Part shown: piece after piece, positions 35,356-47,028 of the stretch | How positions within the stretch are numbered: the stretch's first letter is position 1 | How the letters are laid out: every line of letters begins with the position of its first letter | NCBI GenBank assembly: GCA_003254905.1 | Contig: QANU01074788.1 | Span: 145,601-209,600 of the forward strand | Direction of reading: 5' to 3' | Origin: Nissolia schottii | Taxonomy: Eukaryota; Streptophyta; Magnoliopsida; Fabales; Fabaceae | DNA: 64,000 bases | Notes under the pieces: model-generated | What the model was told of the DNA's origin: nothing | Databases searched by the model: none | The model's input: the letters and a program-made list of their open reading frames with translations, nothing else | Made by a program: the position numbers and the translations under genes

Positions 35356-37066
35356 TTTAAAATTATAGTATTATTGTCATTAATTTTATTTTCTTCTTTG
35401 TCCAATATTTTATCTCGATTCCAAACAAAATTAATTTAACTTGATCCAAAAAATTAATGCATAACTATGATGTTATTTTTTTTTTTCCAAATTTGATTAA
35501 CATCTAAATCAATTTAAAAAATTAATTTTTGATGCAATCATATTGATTTGATTACTATTTTTTTATCCGATGAAAAAATAAAATCCCTAACTCTGGAGAA
35601 CTTAAGTTTGGTGCGATCAATCTACAAACCATACATACACTTAGAAGAAATGGAAAATGGTGGTTAGAACAAAAAAAAAAATGAAAGTGAGTAATTGAGA
35701 GAGGGGGGGTGTTTTTTTTTAAGGATAAATTTTCTTTTTTTAATTTTAAAAGTTAAATTGAGAAGCATGAAAGACATGTCAAGTGGCCAAACTTAACTTT
35801 GGTGTGGTCAATTTGCAAACCAAAATGCAAAAAAAAAAAAATAATAATAATAATAATATTGAACACCAAATTGAAAAATCCCTTCCATGTTATTGTATAG
35901 ATTATTATTAGAGAGTAATAGGGAGTTACATGATATCTATCACGTGCCCAAAATGATTTTCTTCATAGTAAAAATAAGAGTTTCTCTATCTATCACAACC
36001 GTGCACTTAACATAATTATGGCCCATTTTGTCATATCGCTTTCCACGTTGTGTGAGTTGCTCTCTTCGCCTTATCTGTTTTAATTTTGGATTCATTTTTA
36101 AAGGTCTTTCGACTTTCGTGATTCTTTTTCATTTTCTTCTTTTGTTTAAAAAGAAAAAAGAGTGAGAAAACTCAATTTTCAATTATAGGCAATAGTAACA
36201 CAACATCAACTCAAACATTGTGACACAGATGAATCAAGTATCGATCAAATCCTTCTATTAACATTTAACTGTACTTGGAAAGATACAAAAACCAATACAA
36301 TTGCTTAAAGAGGCAATAAAGATAAAAACAGAACGTGGGGAAGAGGAGAGGAGAGGAGAGTGGTGAGCCAACTCTTACCTTATATGAAGATAAAGATACG
36401 ATGAATCAAAGGATCCAAATTAAATTAAATTAAATTAATAATAGTAAAAAGAAAAGACTTTTGTTGATGATGATAAGTACTTTACAATGAAAGCTGATCT
36501 GAGTATGATGAGCTTTACACAGTGAGGCAAGACCTGGCCCTCCTCGTAGACCTGGCTTTTTTTCTAAGCATAAGCTGTGATAATCAAGTCAGAATTTCCT
36601 TAAAATGTGTTGATCATCTGAACATTTCAGACTTAAAAGTTACCATGTTGGTGAAATGTCAATGCCTCATGCCTCCCTAATTTTCAGACTTTAAATCATC
36701 AAGTAATTTCTAAAGCTCGTCTTACATAATTATTGGATTTGTCATTTTATGTTTATTGTCAATTTATGTTTATTTTGTTTTTTTTTATATTTTAAAGTAA
36801 TTTAACATCTTCGACCGTCGTGCATACATTTAACATATCTTGGTGTTTTGAATTATTCTTCTGATTGTGAAGGTGCAAGTACTCTTATGTTGTTTTGCAC
36901 CTAAACTATTCAATAATTCTAACACCACAAATAATTTTGAATAATCTTCACATAACTCTTTTATACAAGTGTCAGATCTACTGTACTTGAGTCCACATAA
37001 ATTCCATCACACCTTTGTGAAAAAATTGTCTAAATGTTATTCAAAATTATTTGTCATCGCATTACT
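35356..37066. other. intergenic, nothing recognised
   Basis: A/T-rich, with homopolymer runs and a GGAGA repeat at 36,340-36,360. No coding region, RNA gene or clear element boundary. Confidence 0.45.
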
Positions 37067-37416
37067 CTAAACTATTGGATTTTTTACATATCTATGGCCT
37101 TAATGAGTTTGTAATCTCATAGTATGATCCATTTAAAAAAATTATGAATGTGTAGGTGTTTTGTCTAAAATCGCCACCCTCTGTGGTGATTTCAGACATT
37201 TGAACTTTTTTTTACTTGTTTTTAAAGTCTGAAATCGTCACCTCTGTGGTGATTTTAGACATCTGAATTTTTTTTTATTTTCGGATTTTCTGAAATCGCC
37301 TTGCATAGTGGCGATTTCAGAAATTTGCCCCACACTTTCATAATTTCTCATTCCAACCCATATATTCAGAATCCCCCCCCAAACCCACCTAAATGTCAAA
37401 ACCCCTAAACTATTGG
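37067..37416. mobile_element. hairpin-array element, copy B (3 modules)
   Basis: Flanked by the perfect 12-bp direct repeat CTAAACTATTGG (37,067-37,078 and 37,405-37,416). The outer end GGATTTTTTACATATCTATGG matches the starts of copies C and D in pattern, and the complement of its right end reads GGGGTTTTGACATTTAGG. Modules lie at 37,163-37,197, 37,227-37,260 and 37,287-37,323. The last has a perfect 14-bp stem (TTTCTGAAATCGCC / GGCGATTTCAGAAA). The right subterminal, complement ATATATGGGTTGGAATGAG, matches the left subterminal of copy A. Confidence 0.75.
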
Positions 37417-37734
37417 CTAAATAATAAATACATTAATGGACAATTTGGATTTATTATACTTGGACATGAAAAATGCTCATTAATGCGCACATTTTAGCAT
37501 GTGAGTGAAGAGTAAGAAAGAAGATGTATCAGTTAATTTTCACTATTTATTTGAGTGTGGATCCCATTTTATTTAATTTTCATATTTAAAAATGTTTGTA
37601 TTCGTGTTTGTATATGTGTATGTTATAATGATTTTTTTTTTTTAATATTACAATTGCATTTTGAAGGCACTTGATTACAAACTAAATTCATAGTAATATT
37701 TTGGAAGCATTGTAATTTTTTAAAAATGTCCTTA

Positions 37735-37800
37735 ACCCAATGGCAATGTTCGACGGTGGTTTGACGACGGTTAACGACGGTTTGATGGGTGGGTTGACGG
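37735..37800. repeat. short GACGGTGGTTT minisatellite
   Basis: Variants of CGACGGTGGTTTGA / CGACGGTTAACGACGG / CGGTTTGATGGGTGGGTTGACGG occur in tandem. The composition resembles the larger array at 53,160-53,415. Confidence 0.55.
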
Positions 37801-37850
37801 AATTTAGGTTTTCTTAAAACAATTAATAATAATGAGTTAGGTCAAAATAT

Positions 37851-38376
37851 GGGATTTTTTACATTTGTATGGATGCAAAAATAAGTTAATCCAGATGTAT
37901 GGGCGAGGGAAAAAATTACGAATGTATGATTCAACGTTCCGAATTCGCTACCCCATGTGACAAATTCAAAACTCTGACCTTTTTTTTATTCAGAGTTCTG
38001 AATTCGCCACCCCTGTGGCAAATCTAGAACTGCAAAAAAAAAATTTATTCAGAGTTCTGAATTTGCCACCCCTGTGACTTTTTTTTTATTCAGAGTTTTA
38101 AATTCGTCATCCCTTGTGACAAATTCAGAACTTTGACTTTTTTTTTTTAAAAAAAAAAGGCTCCTCCTTTTTCATTTTTCCATGCTTCACTTGCACCTGC
38201 AAATACGTCATAATAACATCTTGAATTCACCATTGTCCTAGGCGAATTCAAGTCTTTACTTTTTTTTTTTAATTTTAGAATTTCTGAATTCGCATGGTTG
38301 TGTGGTGAATTCAAAAAAGTGCCACATACATTGATAATTTCTTATTCTGTCTCATATTTTCGGATTCCAATGCCCC
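37851..38376. mobile_element. hairpin-array element, copy C (6 modules, GAATTC stem)
   Basis: Left end GGGATTTTTTACATTTGTAT and subterminal AAAATTACGAATGTATGAT match copies A, B, D and E. The right end has complement GGGGCATTGGAATCCGAAAA. Modules at 37,936-37,972, 37,995-38,030, 38,054-38,078 (one arm short), 38,095-38,131, 38,220-38,252 and 38,281-38,316 use TGAATTCGCC / GGCGAATTC instead of TGAAATCGCC. No flanking duplication is found; the right border abuts a hAT-like end. Confidence 0.65.
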
Positions 38377-38379
38377 TAA

Positions 38380-38680
38380 TAGGGGTGCACACGGGTCGGG
38401 TCAGGTAGGACCCGCCCGTGTCACAGACCCGACCCAACGTCCGGCGGGCGGGTCAGGTCTGGTAAAAAACATGATTTTTTTTATGGGTACCCGCTAGACC
38501 TGCCACCCGCCCGGGTAGGGTAGGTTTTGGCGGATCGGTGGGTGACCCGCCCTATTTTTTTTTTTTTGAAAAAATTGTGTTTTTAACCACAGCCCAGCCC
38601 ACACAGCAGCCCACAGACCCCCCCACGCACACAGCAGCCCACAGACCCCCCACAGCCCACAGACCCACAGACACTCAGCA

Positions 38681-38712
<32 letters not shown>

Positions 38713-38810
38713 GACAGAGAGAGACAGAGCACAGCAAAGAGCAGGTTCGCGAGGTCACCGGGGGGGTCGCGGGGTGGCTGCGGGGGGGTCGCGGGGTGGC
38801 TGCGGGGTCA
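38380..38810. mobile_element. left end of a hAT-like element, interrupted by the gap
   Basis: TAGGGGTGCACACGGGTCGG at 38,380 is a typical plant hAT terminus with subterminal GGGTC/GACCC repeats (CGGGCGGGTCAGG, CCCGCCCGGGTAGG). It is followed by a CA/CT-rich low-complexity leader with (CT)n and (CA)n at 38,680-38,712. The other end and any transposase are not visible; sequence is lost in the gap at 38,811. The adjacent 8-mer GCCCCTAA (38,372-38,379) would be the target site. Confidence 0.55.
38757..38810. repeat. GC-rich minisatellite at the gap edge
   Basis: Two and a half copies of a ~24-bp unit GGGGTCGCGGGGTGGCTGCG end at the first N. The real array is probably longer than shown. Confidence 0.85.
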
Positions 38811-39079
38811 NNNNNNNNNNNNNNNNNNNNNNNNNNNNNNNNNNNNNNNNNNNNNNNNNNNNNNNNNNNNNNNNNNNNNNNNNNNNNNNNNNNNNNNNNN
38901 NNNNNNNNNNNNNNNNNNNNNNNNNNNNNNNNNNNNNNNNNNNNNNNNNNNNNNNNNNNNNNNNNNNNNNNNNNNNNNNNNNNNNNNNNNNNNNNNNNNN
39001 NNNNNNNNNNNNNNNNNNNNNNNNNNNNNNNNNNNNNNNNNNNNNNNNNNNNNNNNNNNNNNNNNNNNNNNNNNNNNNN
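38811..39079. other. assembly gap (269 N)
   Basis: A run of N. Frames that cross it are meaningless. Confidence 1.
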
Positions 39080-40430
39080 ATATATATGTGTGTGTGTGTG
39101 TCTTTTCCCCCAAAATATGAGCAGGTTAAGTCATGATAGTAATGTGGTACATGTAAGTTTCATGTCATTGGCTACATATTCAAATTAGTTTTCACGAAAA
39201 CAATTAAGGAGCTAAACTAACAAGAAGGATAAAAATAATTTATTTATTTTTATCAAGTACCGAACTCAATTTTTTTTTCAAATTAGAGAATAAGAATTTA
39301 AAAAATATCTTTAAAAGTACTTATTACCAAAACATTTCTTCAACGGATATATGTCAAATCTAAATAATCTTCAACTGTACTCTACACATGCGAGTCACAT
39401 GCTGGATTCATTATTATCGCAACCCAATTTGGGCATCTCCTATATTGAAGGCCAAATGGGAACACTGGCACCCCATTTCATATAAAGGTCGAATCACACG
39501 TTCCTGTTTAGATTCATTGCCAAATGGCTTCGATCAATAGAGATTCAAATTAATTAAATGCCCATTGTGCCCATGCTCTTGACATCACTTCCATTGCCAT
39601 TTTGTTTATATGTACTTCCTTCAAAGAAAGTTTGATCTTTTTAAATTTAGGAGTCCCAAGAAATGGAGCGGTGCAAGGGAATATGACAAATCCTATGGTA
39701 TTTGTGTCATTAAAGACATGTCCCAATCAGCAAATTTCAACAATAAGTGCTTGAAATAACTTTTGTACCATAGGGGGCACTAACGACATAGGTCGACTCG
39801 ATTATATCTTCATGAACAACAAGTGTAGCATTGATAATACATTCATAGAAAGATCTAGGGGAACAAGATAGGTCAAATAAATTTAATACTGTAGTTATCT
39901 TTAATCTGAAAAAGAGATTAATAAACGTTGGTGGTGGGTCAAATTTCTAGGGATCGATGTTCAATAATTTACGATTAGAAGAAAAAAACTAAAAAATAAA
40001 TAAACTATACACCCAACCAAATTCAATGGCCGTTATTCTATTCTATTCATTGGGTAGGAAGGACGCAAATTAATTATTGTGATGGGGGTAATAAATGAGG
40101 GGGGGTGCAGAGAGTGGAATGACGAATTCACCCTTACCCCTCGGAGAAGAACTGGTCTATGTCCTGAAACATCACAATTTCCCAAAACATCACATCGCCA
40201 ACGAAATGGAGCCCACTGCGAACGAAACCAGATCATAATTCATAATAAGTATCAAAGTTGGCTCAGCTGAGTTAATGCTGCTTCAGCTGCACCATAGTAC
40301 TACATTGAAACTCGTCAGTACCAGTAGTAGTAAGTAGTAATTCATCCAGTCAAATAAAATAAATTGATCAGCGCCTTTGCTGGGAAAAAGGAAAACTGAC
40401 CAAGCTTGAGGCGAAAGGGATGAATCAGGG
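39080..40430. other. intergenic, nothing recognised
   Basis: Begins with (TA)n(TG)n at the gap edge. The remainder is moderately A/T-rich with no recognised coding region or element boundary. Confidence 0.45.
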
Positions 40431-41477
40431 GTAACCATTAGGGATGGGGGTAGATAATGCCTACTTTGTTTCGTTAATTTTTAATTTGGGTCTAACCTAT
40501 TAATTATTATAAGTTATTTTGTTAGTGTCGTTTGATCTATTTGAAAGGTTTAACTTGACATAAAATTGAATAGGTCTATTTATGTATATTTTTTTATTAT
40601 AAAAAATTTATTGTCTAACCTTTTATGATAATCTGCGGTATGTTACCGTAGCCTGTTACACTCAATAAAATAACATTTAATAACAATAATCAACCATATT
40701 TCTAGATCTAAGCTCAAAATATACATGATCAGTAATATCCAAATACCTTATAAGATCTATATCCAAAATATATAAGACTAATAATATCAAAATGCCAACT
40801 AAACAATAATTATTCTCAACACACAATACATAATTCGGAACATAATTAATGTCACTAAAATTTGAAATAGAACCTCTCAATTAGATTTCTCATCATATAT
40901 TATAAAATGTGATCTCTCACCATTAATTAATGAGGTATGTTCCATACATGACATAAGCAACAAAAAATTAATGGCTAAAGATCATACTTATCAAAAAAAT
41001 CTAATTGATAGGATCCATTTCCAAAATTTGGGAATCCATTTTATTTATAAATGAAAAATTATTTAATTGAAAAGTCATGGGAATATGAATTTCATGGAAA
41101 GTTAAAATAATAATTGATTTGATTTTGAAATCATTCTATTTTAGTTGTAAGACATTTGATTTATTTGATTCTTAAATCAAATGGTTCTAAAGTCCGTGAA
41201 GATCAAAACTCATAGCCTATGAATTTAATTTAGAGTTTGTTTAAAAAGAAAAATTGAAATAATAAAATTATATTAATAAATATGATTGCATAAAATATTA
41301 TAAAAAGTGATGTTAGTCTAGTGATTAAAACATTGTCTTAGGATGATAAATGTCTCTAGTTTGAGTCTTAATAAAAATAATAAAAATTTATTTTTTTAAT
41401 AAATCTATATAAACATATTTATAAATAGGTCATACCATTAATAGACGATTTAACCTGTTCTCACCCCTAATAAGAAT
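40431..41477. mobile_element. hAT-type MITE (family 1, long copy)
   Basis: The element spans 40,439-41,469 (1,031 bp) with ends TAGGGATGGGGGTAG and, from the other side, TAGGGGTGAGAACAGG. Flanks GTAACCAT and ATAAGAAT are poorly matched (five of eight), so the target duplication is eroded. The interior aligns with 1051-1707 over long stretches (CAACTAAACAATAATTATTC, ATAATAAAATTATATTAATA). Extra internal sequence at about 40,850-41,230 and 41,335-41,440 is absent from the short copy. Near 41,318-41,380 a TAGTCTAGTGATTAAAAC...AGTTTGAGTC pair resembles weak pol III boxes. Confidence 0.7.
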
Positions 41478-42020
41478 GAATGATGAAAAGCCTATGGTGG
41501 TGCATAAGCCATATGGTAGATTTAGACGGTGAGCAGCATAATTTTGATACTAATGCAATCACTGAGTTCATCTTCTCACGAATATTACAGATTCACCCTC
41601 GCATTAACATTTAAAATAAAAGAATGTCCGAGTAATTATAAATTTAGTGTCGATGGTTGCATTGTATGGGTCGGTGAACAATAACGTGGGAATGGGACAG
41701 TGAATGCACAATTCCAAGGAGGGGTTTGCGTTGACTTGTTACTGTGCCTCCGCTTGCCAGTTACCCTCCATGTTAATCCCAAGGCACAATCCCTAATTTT
41801 ATTTCACTTTGCCCCGGATAATAATAATATTTTCAACTATGGGAAAAAAGCCTGTGATTTTCTAGGCTCTATAACATGGCTATCGTAATTATTATACACT
41901 CAAAACTCAGAGAGAGAGAGAGAGAGAGTGTTGAATTTGGAAGCAACGGCAAAGGCTTTTTCTTTCCACTGGGGGCTCTCGAAACAGAATTATATAGTAG
42001 AAAAAATACCCCTAGGCCAA
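41478..42020 (+). promoter_or_regulatory. promoter of the RING-VWA gene
   Basis: A TATA box, TATATAG, lies at 41,991-41,997, about 190 bp before the ATG, in a GC-balanced context. A (GA)n tract at 41,909-41,928 precedes it; GAGA-type tracts are frequent in plant core promoters. Transcription would begin near 42,020-42,030. Confidence 0.6.
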
Positions 42021-42058
42021 GACACACACACATAAATAGAGGGAACCGGAATAGAAAG

Positions 42059-42091
42059 ATGGAAAAGAGCAAACATGAAAAGGGTCTCTGA
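42059..42091 (+). CDS. upstream ORF 1 in the RING-VWA leader
   Basis: A 10-codon frame MEKSKHEKGL then TGA within the predicted leader. It overlaps uORF 2 in another frame. Translation is unproven. Confidence 0.3.
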   Translation: MEKSKHEKGL

Positions 42092-42134
42092 ATCTAATCC
42101 ACTACTACATAAACACCATCCAAATCCCTCGTAA
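42075..42134 (+). CDS. upstream ORF 2 in the RING-VWA leader
   Basis: A 19-codon frame MKRVSESNPLLHKHHPNPS ending TAA at 42,132-42,134, 50 bases before the main ATG. If the mRNA starts at the predicted TATA box, ribosomes meet both small frames first. Functional relevance is an inference. Confidence 0.3.
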   Translation: MKRVSESNPLLHKHHPNPS

Positions 42135-42184
42135 AACAAATAGAAACCCAAGCCAACACCCTTCAAGAGATTGAGACTCTGAGA

Positions 42185-44402
42185 ATGGTTACCGGATGGA
42201 GAAGAGCCTTCTGCACATCAATCCCCAAAGACAGAGAACCCAAAGCAGTAACACAGAAACAACACCGTCATCAGCAGCAACATTTTGACAATAACAGCAC
42301 CACCAATCAAAGCCCCAAATTCGGCTCCAAGTTCGGATTTTTCTCCAACCCATCCACCCCTCGGTCACATTCCCACCCGGTAACCGCTCCCAGACTCCGG
42401 TGCCGAACCTCAGTGTCCACCGGCACAACCAGTTGCTCCGTCCCCAACAGCCCCAAACTCCAATGCAGCAACCCCAAAACACCCAAGAAACAAAGCAGCC
42501 TCAGCCCAAGGCTGTTCCAGCTCTCTAATCCTTCATCACCAAAGTCACCATCAAGCTTCTCCCTCCTCAAAGCCACACTACGCTTATCCAAAGTAAGAAA
42601 ACACCTTTCCTCGTAACAATTTACCCCCCCCCCTTTTTATCAATTAGCACAGTTCAAAAATTCTAACATTTTTTTTATGTTTTTGTTGCGTGCGTGTGCA
42701 GAATCGATGTGGAATATGTATGCAGAGCGTGAAGAGGGGGCAAGGGACGGCGATTTTCACAGCGGAATGTTCCCACACGTTCCACTTCCCTTGCATAGCG
42801 ACGCACGTGAGGAAGCACCCGATTCTCACGTGCCCCTTGTGCAGCACCACCTGGAAGGAGCTTCCTGTGCTTGCCGTCCACAGGAAAGAAGCAGAGGAAA
42901 ACAGAGACGCCGTGAAGACGAGGTCCTTCAAGGTTTACAACGACGACGAGCCACTCATGTCTCCGGCTTCGGTGGCGCGGTTCAACCCTATACCTGAATC
43001 GGAGAACGAGGAGGAGCAAGAGGAAGAGGACACGGAGTTCCGAGGTTTCAACGTGAATCCGGTTGCTAATTTCTCGCCGGATTCGAGAATCAGGGGACTT
43101 CAGCTGTGTTTGTTGCCGGAGGCGGCGATTGTGGCGGCGAATAGGAACTACGAGACCTACGTTGTGGTCTTGAAGTTGAAGGCGCCGCCGGCGCCGCAGC
43201 ACAAGGCGGCGCGCCGTGCTCCGATTGACCTCGTGACGGTGCTTGACGTCGGCGGAGCCATGTCCGGTGCCAAGCTTCGCCTGATGAAGAACACCATGCG
43301 GTTCCTGATCTCATCTCTCGGCTCCGCCGATCGTCTCTCTATCGTCGCGTTCTCTGCCGGATCCAAGAGGCTGCTGCCGCTCCGGAGGATGACCGGCGGC
43401 GGCCAGAGATCGGCGCGGCGAGTCGTCGAGGCGCTCGCCGCGATCGTTCAAGCCCGCGACGGTAATACGGTGAAGAACGACGCCTTGAAGAAAGCCGCCA
43501 AGGTGCTCGAGGACCGCCGAGAGAAGAACGCCGTCGCAAGCATTATGGTTTTATCAGATATCAACGACACACGCGCCGCCGCGTACGAGCAGAAACCATC
43601 CCTCGTTTCCTCCGCGCGCCTGTCCAACCCCGATGTCCCTCTCCACGCGGTGAGGTTCCCGAACGAAGGCGAGTGCGGCCACGCGCACCCCGAAGACTCG
43701 CTCGCCAAAGCCGTTGGCGGTTTGTTACGCGTCGTGGCACAAGACGTTAGGATTCAGTTAGGCGTGGTGTCGCGCTCGCGTCCCGTCGAGATCGCTGCTG
43801 TGTACTCTCTTTCGGGTCGACCCGCTGTACTCGGGTTGGGTTCTGCCCGAATCGGCGATCTCTACGGCGAGGAGGAAAGGGAGGTACTCGTGGAGCTTAA
43901 AGTCCCGGCCGCTTCCGCTGGGTCCCACCACGTTCTGACCGTACGATCGTCTTACCGGGACCCACTCACCCAAGAGATCTTGAGCCCCGTCGAGCATGCT
44001 ATGCTGGTCCCTCGCCCCAACACCGTACGATCCTCGTGCCCCAAGATCGAGCGGCTCAGGAACCTCCACGTAACAGCCCGAGCCGTGGCGGAGTCCAGCC
44101 GGCTTGTTGAGCATAACGATTTCTCCGGAGCTTATCACTTGCTCTCGTCGGCTCGAGCTCTTTTGTTGCAGTCAGGCAAGCCAGCTGAGGAGCATTTGCT
44201 CTGGCTCGAAGCCGAGCAAGCGGAGCTGAATCGGCGGAGGCAGAGCCTAAAGCAGAGGAATAACCGCGCCGAGGAGAAGATGGAGCCGCTCACGCCGACT
44301 TCGGCTTGGCGAGCTGCTGAGAGATTGGCCAAGGTTGCTATCATGAGGAAGTCCATGAACAGGGTCAGTGATTTGCATGGGTTTGAGAATGCCAGATTTT
44401 AG
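42185..44402 (+). CDS. WAV3-like: RING-H2 / VWA-domain E3 ubiquitin ligase, WAV3/EDA40 family
   Basis: Two exons, 42,185-42,592 and 42,702-44,402, joined phase 0 (AAA then AATCGATGT) to 702 residues. The N-terminus MVTGWRRAFCTSIPKDRE is the family signature, followed by a Ser/Pro/Asn-rich segment (NPSTPRS, NPSSPKSPSS) to 136. The RING-H2 begins right after the intron: C139, C142, C159, H161, H164, C167, C180, C183. An acidic linker (NEEEQEEED) follows. A VWA domain spans about 310-484 and then a C-terminal VWA-associated region. The tail PLTPTSAWRAAERL...FENARF (665-702) is characteristic. In Arabidopsis this family acts as E3 ligases in root gravitropism and waving. Oddities: the MIDAS DxSxS is DVGGA at 318-322, so both serines are gone, and later metal-site regions read DGNT and LSDIND. 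The second exon is far more GC-rich than its surroundings. Which WAV3 paralogue it is stays open. Confidence 0.95.
42593..42701 (+). other. intron of the RING-VWA gene
   Basis: 109 bp, GTAAGA donor and TGTGTGCAG acceptor, with a C-run and T-rich stretch. It lies exactly before the first zinc-ligand cysteines, separating the disordered N-terminus from the RING. Confidence 0.9.
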
Positions 44403-44530
44403 CTGTAATTTTTCTTATTTCTTCTTTTTTATTTTTATTTAAATTAAAAAAAAAATTGTAATCTTGTAGTACATAGAGGGATAAAAACTAAAAAGAGTTA
44501 TTAATAGAGATATTTTAATTTTTTGTGGAA
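44403..44530 (+). terminator. RING-VWA 3' UTR / polyadenylation region
   Basis: T-rich sequence with TTGTAATCTTGTAG at about 44,455 follows the stop. Plant-style upstream TTGTA elements are present, with no single canonical AATAAA. The cleavage site is not fixed. Confidence 0.4.
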
Positions 44531-47028
44531 TTTTAAGTTTAAAGAAATGGTGATGGGCCAGGCCATGATAATAGTGACAAGCGGTACCAGACGGCTAGAC
44601 CCTTTTGATGACACAGGAAAGGAAGCAGATAGTGAGTGACGAACCCACATGAGTTGATTGGGCAATGAGGTTCTGTTTCTTCTGTTTTGTCCTTACCCAC
44701 CTTTTTATATTTTTTTTTTGAAAATTCCGAAAACTTTCTGCATGCAAATAATCATTTGATTCTAAAAGCAAAAGGTCATATATCTAATATAGGAAATAAA
44801 ATATTAATAAATTTCAGAATATTGGGGCGGGTTTTTTTTGGTTTTTTCTTCTCGGATACCAATTAATAATGGATGTTGGTGTTGGGTCTTATCAATAGAA
44901 TGTGAAATTTTTGAAGTAATTTTATTTTATTTTTTGTATGTTTGCATGAGTTGTTAGTTCTCTGACAGAGAGTCGGTTGGTTAAGAAAAGAAAAGTATAT
45001 ATGTCTCATTAATTAATATATTAAGGACAAAGGATAATACCAAATGTTTCAAAATTACGTGTCATTATACGGTATATTAGTGGTTTTTGATCTGCGCGTA
45101 AAAATTTAATTTAGGACGACGAAGGTGTTTTCTGTTCTTTTAAATCCTATCCAAATCCAATGCATGTGAGATTTTTTGTTCGGTAATATGATATTTTGCA
45201 TCTTATTATTGGAACTACACCCAGGAAAAGAAAACATTAATGTCATCTAGATTTTCCCTAGTGCTCTCCGCTATGTATCGCACTAGCGAGTGGCTTTTGC
45301 TTCCACGTCGCCAAACCAGGACTTTAAAAATGAAAAATTCTCTGCAAGTATAATTTAATATCTTAATATGTTTATAAAATAGTTGATGGGATTCATAAAT
45401 ATCTAAATGTAAGTGGACTGGTTAATGAGCTTTATATTTAGACATACTTATAAAAGAAAGTAAAAGTTGATGAGATTCATAAATATACAAGAGTCCTTTT
45501 TTCACTTTTGGAGAACTGGTTAAATATGAAATCTTTGTATAATTGTAATTTTAGAATCTCACTAAAGAATGTGAAGTTATGGAAAGCAAGTAGCATTATC
45601 ACATGTTGGAAGAGGAATTATCCTAGCAGTGACAAATTCAAAGAGGATAAAGTGGAACAAAGTTGAAATACTCCACTAGGCATTTCTTTTTTCTTTTCTT
45701 TTTTAGATAAGTAATGCGACTTCTTTTGTTAAAAAAAAAACTCTTTAAGATGGAAAAATAAATATGAACCCACCTAATATAACTTTACATGTATATTCTT
45801 TCATCCTAATTGATGGACAAAGAATTTCTCATAGAAATGTAATACCTTGTTCAAGCTTGGCTAATAATGTTGGCATGTGGCTAGAGGCTAGTGTCACGTG
45901 TAACAAGGCCTTTATGATCTTTATGAAGAAAAAGAGCAAAGTATACTACAAACAAATCATGAGTGGTGCGTCAAATCATCAAATAGCAATTGGCATTCTC
46001 TTTGCTATTCATACAGCGACGAATTTATGTTGGTGAAATTGATTGGCGATTTTTCATTTTTGGGATCTCGGATCTGTGACTTATGAAACGGATCCCAAGC
46101 CAAAGCTCAATAATGGAATTTAGTATTTTTGTTTTATAAATCTATGTTTTCATTCCAAAAATTGAACCTTCTTGTTAATGATAAGTTTATCTCTACTTAT
46201 CTTATTTACTTATGTGTATTTTACTCTCCCCTCATCCAACCATGCAAAGCTTAACCGATGAGGGATATGTTCTAGGAAAGTAAACCTTAAATAATTGACT
46301 CTATAGTTGGAACCACAGATTCTTAATATGAAAACAATTATTCCAGTGGCATTTACTTTTGTATGCTTTACCTTTTTTCATTCAATTTTGGATTTTTTTG
46401 ATACCCGGCCGATTATATTCATAAACTTTTTAAGTCGTTTGCTTTATATTTGTCATTTTTTTTTTCTCTCTCTCTCTCTTTATAATTGATAAAAGACTCG
46501 AAACTCTCTGAAAAGAAAAATAATGTTACTAACCTTGTAACATTGTCGTAAATTGATTTGATCAGCAATTGTTCTAAAATAAACTCTGCTCACCTAATTC
46601 TGAATGAATCATTTATTGAAAAAAAGAATCTCTAAGCTTAATGAGAAATATTCCATACTATCTACTTAAGACCTTTTTACCTAGAGATTTCATAGGCTAA
46701 TGGAACCATAGCCTACTGCTGAGACACATGCCAAAACAGTATGGCTTTACCTTGGGTATTGGAGAATCGTCATAAAAAATTGCTAATCTCAACATCAGCA
46801 ACCTTATCTTAAAACCAATATCCTAACCCTGTAGTTGATATTATAATATGGCATTTCTTCCCCTTGTTGTCATGGCCCCTGCTCAACATTCCCATCGTTA
46901 GTTCTGTTTCCCCCATTGCTGGTTACGGCTAATATAAACAAATTCGGAAAATGAAACACGCTAAATCTTTTGATATATATAAGCCAAAATATTATCTTCT
47001 AATTTTTCTTTTAATTTATGAAAATACT
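44531..47028. other. intergenic, nothing recognised
   Basis: A/T-rich with (CT)n near 46,466-46,480. A 90-codon frame at 45,764-46,036 has mixed composition but no motif that I recognise. Confidence 0.4.

Noticed and set aside
38538-39188. 216-codon open frame
   Set aside because: Most of it is the N gap; the rest translates CA/CT-rich low-complexity DNA of a hAT-like end.
43090-44356. Several long minus-strand and alternate-frame open frames across exon 2 of the RING-VWA gene
   Set aside because: They are shadows caused by high GC content; the sense frame carries complete RING, VWA and C-terminal family motifs.
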